DNA of 64,000 bases from Muscardinus avellanarius (lineage: Eukaryota > Chordata > Mammalia > Rodentia > Gliridae). The notes under the pieces are model-generated. The model was given only the letters and a program-made list of their open reading frames with translations, was not told the origin of the DNA and searched no databases. The stretch is from positions 25,338,826-25,402,825 of the forward strand of contig OY726561.1 in assembly GCA_963383645.1 (NCBI GenBank), written 5' to 3'. Both the position numbers and the translations under genes were made by a program. Below, one piece after another: positions 57,689 through 64,000 of this stretch; within the stretch, counting starts at the first letter, position 1, and every line of letters starts with the position of its first letter.

Positions 57689-58424
57689 ATTTATTTATCC
57701 TGAACATCATTTGGTAAATGTTTAGAAATATCCTTCTTCAAAATATAGAAAAATCTACAGGATATTATAATTTTTGTTAATATTCCATAAACAGTTTTTA
57801 GGACGTTGCTTCATTCCTAATTATAACCTACATATTTTATTGCATGTTACAGAGATTCTGAATAATTAAATGAAATCAGATATAAAATTAGACCTTAATA
57901 TTTGGTATCAGAGCTAAAATGTGTTCTAAATGGTACATGAACTGCTCAGACCTTGGAAGATGTATTAACTAAAGTGGACTTTCTAATTTTACTGCATTTT
58001 TTCATGTATTATTTGAACTTTTATCACAGTGAAGGTTTCTTTTATATCTAAAAACTACTTATACCAACCAAATCTATGAGTGAATGATGTCACAAGTCAC
58101 ATTCATGTCCTCAGACACTAATATCAATCAGTAGGCAGCCATTGATCCTGCTGAGATTTTCAATCCTGCCCAAGCAGGAGTGTGAATATAGCTGGTTATA
58201 CTCAAGAGATAAATTACCATATAACTTAAATGCAGTGATGTTTATATGATTTTTATAATGAACAAACTTTTATATCATACTATGTCATAAGTCTACATTG
58301 TAGAAAAGACAAACTGATTTAGTAGGGTCCAGGGAAAGGCAGCCTCACCCACATTTATATTTTTGCAGGCTTCTCACAGATTAATAAAATTTTGTTCCTA
58401 ATTATAACCTTAATTAATAAAATG
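57689..58424. other. unassigned AT-rich sequence
   Basis: I see no gene or identifiable repeat here. Confidence 0.4.
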
Positions 58425-58515
58425 AGGGCTAGGGATGCAGTTCAGTGACATGGTGCTTCCCAAGCATGTAAAAGACCCTGAGTACAATTTCTAACAACCC
58501 CAAAAATGAACAAAA
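58425..58515 (+). mobile_element. ID-like SINE monomer
   Basis: agggctagggatgcagttca, gacatggtgcttcccaagca, tgtaaaagaccctgagtac: a tRNA-derived ID copy with the gcttcccaagcatg loop that the dimeric SINE has lost. Confidence 0.8.
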
Positions 58516-61015
58516 TTAATAGGGTGGCATACATTTCTAAATATGTAAAATTAGTTTTATGTTATTTATTTCATCATAATACATTATTTATATTATTTTA
58601 ATTGTATTACAAACATAATTTGGGGGTGTATAAATATTTCTGAATTGAACACTATATCATGAAAAAATAAATAACACACAATTTATGCAACAATACTTTG
58701 TTGGTTTGTAAACATAAGTATTAACTGAATATCTAAATAGGCCTTATGGTAGAAGATACACTTTCAATCACATTGTACAAAATTGAGTAGATTAAACAAT
58801 AATTTACGTAGATACTTTAATACTGCATACTAGTTTGGATCCTATTTTTATACCTCTAAAACACGTGTATACACTTGATGTTTTCTGGTTATTGCTTGTA
58901 CTACCCTCAGTCTTGGCATAGCTTTAACTTCAGTCAGCCACATCTAGGTCCTAAATCTACCATGCGGGTAAAATGATATTAATTCATCCATAGCATGTGT
59001 ATTATATCTTAACTATTTTATCCCAGCACTTGGCCAGATCTTGTGCCCATATCCTCTTAGCTGCATCCTTGGTGAAACTGAGTCAAGTTTTCCAAGACTT
59101 CTTCGCTGAATTTTGGCCTCAATGAATGATTAAGCATCTGGCTTCTTGTTGGACTGGATCTATATCTAGCTCAGGTTTACTCATCTTTAATTTTTCCCCT
59201 ATGGTTGCACTAGAACCAACAAACATCTAACAACTGTTTGGCAGTCTTTTCAATGGAAAATGAACTTGCACCCATTCTTTCTATCTTGAAGTAGAAGTCA
59301 CTGCAAAATAATTTTCTTCAGTATACAAACTTGAGTGTATTGGGATAATAATATTTGGGTTTTATCACAAAACTACATTATCCTATCATTTTCTTTTGGT
59401 TTCCTTAGTTCCCAGTGAATTCATTTATGATTTTTTTCTTTTTTTTACATATTTAAAACAGAACATAGAGTGAGTCTGAAATGTCTTGACATATACAGTA
59501 TATTTCAAAATGCCTCAATTTTTAAGCCTATTACAACACTTCTTTATACTACAAAACTCATATTTATTTATCAGTCACACCAGAGATGGTTAGATGGTTC
59601 CTTGTTTTCTTTCCTGCTAAAATATCAGGAATAAATTATCTTTTAAATTATCTACTGTGTAGATAAATAATGACTAGAGATAGGCAGTGTCTGTTGTTGA
59701 ATGAAGCAAATAAATTTATTGGTCTAAATATTAATTTTGAGATTATATTAAAAGAGAAATCTTTAAGGTGAAACAATGAAGACAAACTTTTAAAAATGTA
59801 CTCTATAAAAACACAATTTAGACACTTTATTCTTTTATAAAATCTAATGTGCTAGTTCTGTTCCAAATATTAAGTATTGTAATATTGTTTTCTATTTTCA
59901 TTTTATCAGATAATTAATACATTACTACCAATGTAAAAAAGTTTTTGCTATAAATTGAGTTTTTAAGGGAACATTAATACTATGAAAATAGAAAACCTCT
60001 TTATATCTTAATTGTGTCTTGTCTTTCACAATATAAATTGAGAAAATCAAATCAACCTAATAGTCACCTAAGAAAATGCTGAGTTCAACTAGAAACATAT
60101 GTACATGTCTGTAACTGTCACCAAGTGTACATGTATCTCTTAGGAGAGCCTCCTCTGATTCTTTTTAATTGATTCATAGATTTGCTGTGGCTAATTATGT
60201 TAGTGGTTGTAGTTTATGACCTCTCTACTATAATAAAGGCTGTTTAAGCACCAATTTTCATCTGAAGTTATATCTTCAAATACGGCTGTGTTCCTTTTTG
60301 AAGGGAAATCATCTTTTGACATCCTTTTTATTAAATCAATCTCAATCACCAAGAAATCATTTGATTTTTTTCTTAGCACTTACAATTACCATTATATACT
60401 TATTAAGTATCATTAGTGTCAAAAAGAATGATAGTGAGACACTGAGGCAATATCAAGAGTGGAGTGCGTAATTGTGATGTTTATTTTGACATGTTAAAAT
60501 CTTGGAAGTCATCATTCCTGTTCTCATCAGAGAAAACTAAACAAATGGAAAGATAAAACAACCATTTGGACTCATTAGAGAATCAGGATCATAGAGCAAG
60601 CCACCACCCTAAAATATGAAGATTAAGATGAGTCAGATTCCAGATATGTTAAAGTCCAACAGAAGCTGGGAGAGCTTTATACTATTAAAGACAACAAAAT
60701 ATTAATTTAGAAAAAATGCTGGAGACGAAACATGAACTAACAGGACAGTGAAAACAACAAGAAACCTCAACTTAAAGGCTCTCACACCGTAACAGGTTTT
60801 AGTTTTATAAACTCCTCTGGTTCTCACTGGGAAGGGGGGCTGAAAAGGATACACTGCTCATCTAAAAAGGAAAAAATGAGAAAAAAAATTGTAAAATGCC
60901 CCAAAATGCTAATTAAAAAAAAGAGAGATGCAAGCAGAGCCTTGTCTTGCCTGCAAGAGGGATGCTGTCCAAGTCCAAACTTTTTTTAAGATACTGGTTT
61001 ACCTGAACAACCAAA
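58516..61015. other. unassigned AT-rich sequence
   Basis: About 2.5 kb with no gene or confidently identified repeat. 60480-61015 is less AT-rich and may be old repeat DNA. Confidence 0.35.
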
Positions 61016-61143
61016 TGAGTTTGGTAGGGTGCACACCAGTAACCCCAGTACTTGAGAGGCTGTGACAGGTGCTATCACAGGCTACGGGCCCATTTAAAAA
61101 TCTTGGTTAGTCTCTCAGCAACTTAATGACACTTTGTTAAAAA

Positions 61144-61250
61144 AGAAGAAGAAGAAGAAGAAGAAGAAGAAGAAGAAGAAGAAGAAGAAGAAGAAGAAGA
61201 AGAAGAAGAAGAAGAAGAAGAAGAAGAAGAAGAAGAAGAAGAAGGAGAAG
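61144..61250 (+). repeat. (AAG)n trinucleotide tract, about 34 units
   Basis: Nearly uninterrupted AAG with one GGAG near the end. It produces apparent poly-lysine (plus) and poly-phenylalanine (minus) frames that are not genes. Confidence 0.95.
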
Positions 61251-61304
61251 AAAATAAATCTGGGCATGAAGCTTAGAGGTGGACTTTCTCTGGGCTTAAT
61301 CCCA

Positions 61305-61310
<6 letters not shown>

Positions 61311-61352
<42 letters not shown>
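61311..61352. repeat. (AC)n microsatellite
   Basis: About 21 AC units at the 3' end of the SINE. Confidence 0.95.
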
Positions 61353-61354
<2 letters not shown>

Positions 61355-61719
61355 GCACAATGTGCATGAACATGCAGTGCAGTAATAAGATGTACTTCAA
61401 AGGTCATAGGCTCATTAAAAGAGACTTACTCTTCATGTCATAGCATCTTTTTCTCTTCCTGTACAATTTCCTGCCATACTGACAGGTCTGCAGTATAAGA
61501 AGAGAGGGTACAGCAGAAAGTTCTGAAGACAAAGGATCATTCTTTGAATAGTTCTAAACAAATTTCAGTTTCAACAGAAACACAAAAATAACATGGGAGC
61601 ACTTTGAAACCTCATTCACCTACAGAAAACACTTAACACATTCCTACTCCTGGGCAGATTAGCCAAAAAGTTAAAATACTGTGTCCCCTGACTCATGGCA
61701 ATTTTTTAAGTGTACCTAT

Positions 61720-61765
61720 CATTATTGGTGTATTGTAATTATATATCATAGTCAAATTCAAAGCG
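61720..61765 (-). mobile_element. possible LINE-1 3' terminus fragment, reverse strand
   Basis: tcattattggtgtattgtaa, ttatatatcatagtcaaatt resemble the antisense L1 end. Short and diverged. Confidence 0.45.
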
Positions 61766-62041
61766 ATACCTTCATATGTTCCCACAACATCACTTTGTGT
61801 AGCTCCCTCTATACCTCATGACATACAATTCAAAAATGTATGAATTGTTTACTTTTGAAATTTTCCATCTTATATTTCCAGGCATTGGTGAAACTCTGGA
61901 AACTGAAACCATGGAAAGAAAAATATGTGAATAAGGGGGGACTGCTGTATTAAAGACATGTCAACCTAGCTTCACATTATGCTATGTCATTATGAATATA
62001 AATTAGAAGCAGATACAATGATCCATTAAAAAGTAAATAAA

Positions 62042-62219
62042 TGTTAGGCAAAGTAGCACATACCTGTAGTCCTACTACTTGGGAGTTGAGACAGAGGTCA
62101 CAAGTTTGAGTCCAGCCTCTGAAATGTAGGAAAATCCTATTTAAAAGTAAAAGAAGAAAATGGGGCTGTGCGTGTAGCTTGGAGGAAAACTACCTTGGAT
62201 TTAATGCCCACCACTAAAA

Positions 62220-62262
<43 letters not shown>
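62042..62262 (+). mobile_element. old B1-dID SINE with AAAT tail array
   Basis: ttaggcaaagtagcacatac, ctgtagtcctactacttggg, gaaaatggggctgtgcgtgt, tgcccaccactaaaataaat and (AAAT)n to 62262. Strongly diverged. Confidence 0.82.
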
Positions 62263-62439
62263 GCAATAATAAAGTAGCCTATACAGATTAGAAGATTACA
62301 AATAATCCTCAAAGGAAAAAAAAACAGAGGTGAAATTCACCAGAATTTAAATAGTATAACTTCCCACTATTAGTGTAACTTACATTTTCACTATAAGTCT
62401 ACCTACCTTTGTTGAACACACAAAGTGTCTTTCTTCCAA

Positions 62440-62985
62440 AGAGTACTATATGAAAGCTAAAACTGAAGAATAACTTTACAAATGAAAAATCTGGCAAACC
62501 TGACTCAGCGAGTTGACCAAAATTAGTATCAGCCATAATATCATGTCGATAGTATGAATCTTTGATATGATGTGATTAAAAGGTTCGTGATATTCAGTTC
62601 TCCCAATCTATAACCTCTATCTAATCAGAAAAACATCAGAGAATTTGCATTTGAAGCCAAGTCCTCAAAATTCCTTGGCAGTACTCCCCAAGGTCTGAGA
62701 AACTGTTACAACCAAAAGGAGCCCAAAAGACACAAGGCAACTAAATGTAATATGACATCTCAAAAATAATCCTAGAGGTAAAAAGGAACATTCGGTAGTA
62801 AGTAAAAACCTAATAATGGGCAGGCTTTATTTAGGAACAACTCAATATTGGTTCATTACTTGTAACAAATGTACAAATGTAAGTTATGAAATAACAGGAC
62901 AGTCCAGATGCAATGTATATGGAAACAATCATTTTACTGTTTCATATACAATGAAAATTATCCTAGAAATATTTTATATTTTCAA
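62440..62985 (+). mobile_element. ancient LINE-1 (L1M-type) 3' UTR
   Basis: aataactttacaaatgaaa, atctggcaaacctgactcag, catcagagaatttgcatttg, ccaaggtctgagaaactgtt, gacacaaggcaactaaatgt follow the order of the old mammalian L1 3' UTR. Same family as 43480-44170, opposite orientation. Confidence 0.8.
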
Positions 62986-63825
62986 AGGCAAACATTGAAA
63001 AATTTATAAAAACAACAAAAACAACTCCTAAAATAGAAAGCAGAACCATTTAAAAAAGAAGCACTTTTTAAATGTAAATAATAATATTCTGATCATTACA
63101 CAATGATCACCACAGACCAGGTTTTTATATGACTGAAAAGGTCATATCACGTGCCAATATTTTCCTCTGAACTTCATATACATATAATTTAAATTTTTCT
63201 TAACATAAAAAGAACAAGCCTTCTACACAGAAAAATATTGATGTTTTAGCTATATGTTTTACATGTGATCACACTTTCCTCTAACGTCTCTCAATAGCTC
63301 ACAATATTCTTGCCCTTTGAAGCTCAAGATAAGAATCTTCAAAACTACAAATCATAAAAAAAGACTTCAGTGTGATAGAATTGACAAACTAGAATGACTT
63401 TGTAATATTAGAAAACTATAAAGTGGAAAACCATGGAATTTCCCAATAACTTTATTTTAGCATTTCTCAAAACACTTATATACAAATTGAATTAATATTA
63501 GACTATAATCTACTTTGTGTCAGATTTTCTTTTCTGGATAACATGACAAGTGAAGATTTGTTCACATTCAGTTTATATTCAGTGGAAAACAGATCATGAA
63601 GGTTTTTGAAATAAAGTTCTCCCAGATGATAAATGAAGTAAAAATTTACTATAAGTAAAAAGATAAAATTACTTGTGGTAAGAATAGGATGCATTCATGG
63701 CATAGAAATGTCTTTCTAAGGAAGTGATATTTAAGAAAATGAGAAAAATAAAGAAAGCTGCCATCTGAATATCTTGGCAAGACTATTCAAGGTAGAGAAA
63801 ACTACTCATAGAAATGGGCAGAGGC
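62986..63825. other. unassigned AT-rich sequence
   Basis: I see no gene or identifiable repeat here. Confidence 0.4.
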
Positions 63826-63826
63826 A

Positions 63827-64000
63827 AGCCGGGCGTGGTGGGGCACGCTTGTAATCCCCGCGCTTGGGAGGAGGAGACAGGAGGATCGCGCAGGTTCGAA
63901 GCCAGACGCGCTGGCTTAAGAGACCCTGTTTCCAAAAAATAAAATAGGTCTGGGAGTGTAGCCCAGAGGTAGGAGGGCTTCCAGAAACCCCAGTACCATC
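63827..64000 (+). mobile_element. B1-dID SINE (compact), cut by the window edge
   Basis: agccgggcgtggtggggcac, ttgtaatccccgcgcttggg, gcaggttcgaagccagacgc, ggtctgggagtgtagcccag, aaccccagtaccat. Only the tail is missing because the window ends. Confidence 0.93.

Larger units (their letters stand above)
61018..61354 (+). mobile_element. old B1-dID SINE with AAG expansion in the linker and AC array at the end
   Basis: gtttggtagggtgcacacca, cagtacttgagaggctgtga, tctctcagcaacttaatgac, actttgttaaaaaag. The linker A-run has become (AAG)n at about 61146-61246. The ID half follows (ctgggcatgaagcttagagg), then (AC)n at 61311-61352. Confidence 0.85.

Noticed and set aside
58425..58515. Possible tRNA gene
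   Set aside because: The A-box-like segment belongs to an ID SINE. The B box is degraded and no cloverleaf with a proper anticodon arm can be drawn.
61115..61385. Poly-lysine and poly-phenylalanine frames
   Set aside because: Translation of the AAG microsatellite and AC array.
1..64000. Bacterial-style features (operons, ribosome binding sites, terminators, insertion sequences)
   Set aside because: The density of 7SL/tRNA-derived SINEs and LINE-1 copies shows this is mammalian nuclear DNA, where such features do not apply.

Overview
This window is AT-rich mammalian nuclear DNA and I find no intact protein-coding gene in it. The open frames are short, lack exon structure and mostly fall inside repeats. 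The best clue to the host is a very abundant dimeric SINE: a 7SL-derived B1-like left half (gccgggcgtggtggcgcacg) joined through an A-rich linker to a tRNA/ID-like right half ending in cccagtaccacc. That B1-dID architecture is known from squirrel-related rodents (squirrels, dormice, mountain beaver). With rodent-type LINE-1 3' ends it points to a sciuromorph rodent; I cannot name the genus.

Layout. 1-12 kb: dense SINEs, several nested in one another, two very short L1 insertions with target-site duplications (TSDs), a 5'-inverted (twin-primed) L1, a probable MaLR LTR, and L1 3' ends. 12-26 kb: a second twin-primed L1 (15.3-16.8 kb), scattered SINEs, ancient L1 remnants, two long compound microsatellites and long unassigned AT-rich stretches. 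26.3-29.8 kb: a 3.5-kb defective L1. 30-36 kb: a roughly 340-bp direct duplication flanking a 3.1-kb GC-rich insertion. 36-46 kb: ancient L1 pieces, SINEs and a 153-bp tandem duplication. 46.4-48.7 kb: a GC-richer block ending in an endogenous-retrovirus-like LTR. 49-64 kb: SINEs, an L1 ORF2/3'-UTR copy, microsatellites (including a long AAG tract), an ancient L1 3' UTR and unassigned DNA.

The most notable object is the insertion at 31582-34670. It is flanked by a perfect 16-bp TSD and has, in order, a duplicated CpG-rich 79-bp unit, about 480 bp of non-repetitive sequence with a small open frame, about 2 kb of 50-bp tandem repeats in an alternating 100-bp higher-order array, and an L1-like 3' UTR with an A-rich tail. 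The design resembles the hominoid SVA class (GC-rich 5' end, VNTR, borrowed 3' end, L1-type TSD and tail) but is unrelated in sequence. It may be an undescribed L1-mobilised composite retrotransposon, or an internally deleted or spliced full-length L1 whose 5' UTR carries the VNTR. A reverse-strand fragment related to its non-repetitive part lies at about 51837-51960, so the sequence belongs to a family.

Nothing here works as a pathway or operon. The region is a record of L1-driven mobilisation: L1 supplied the machinery, and SINEs, the composite element, truncated L1 ends and one tailless SINE fragment are its products.
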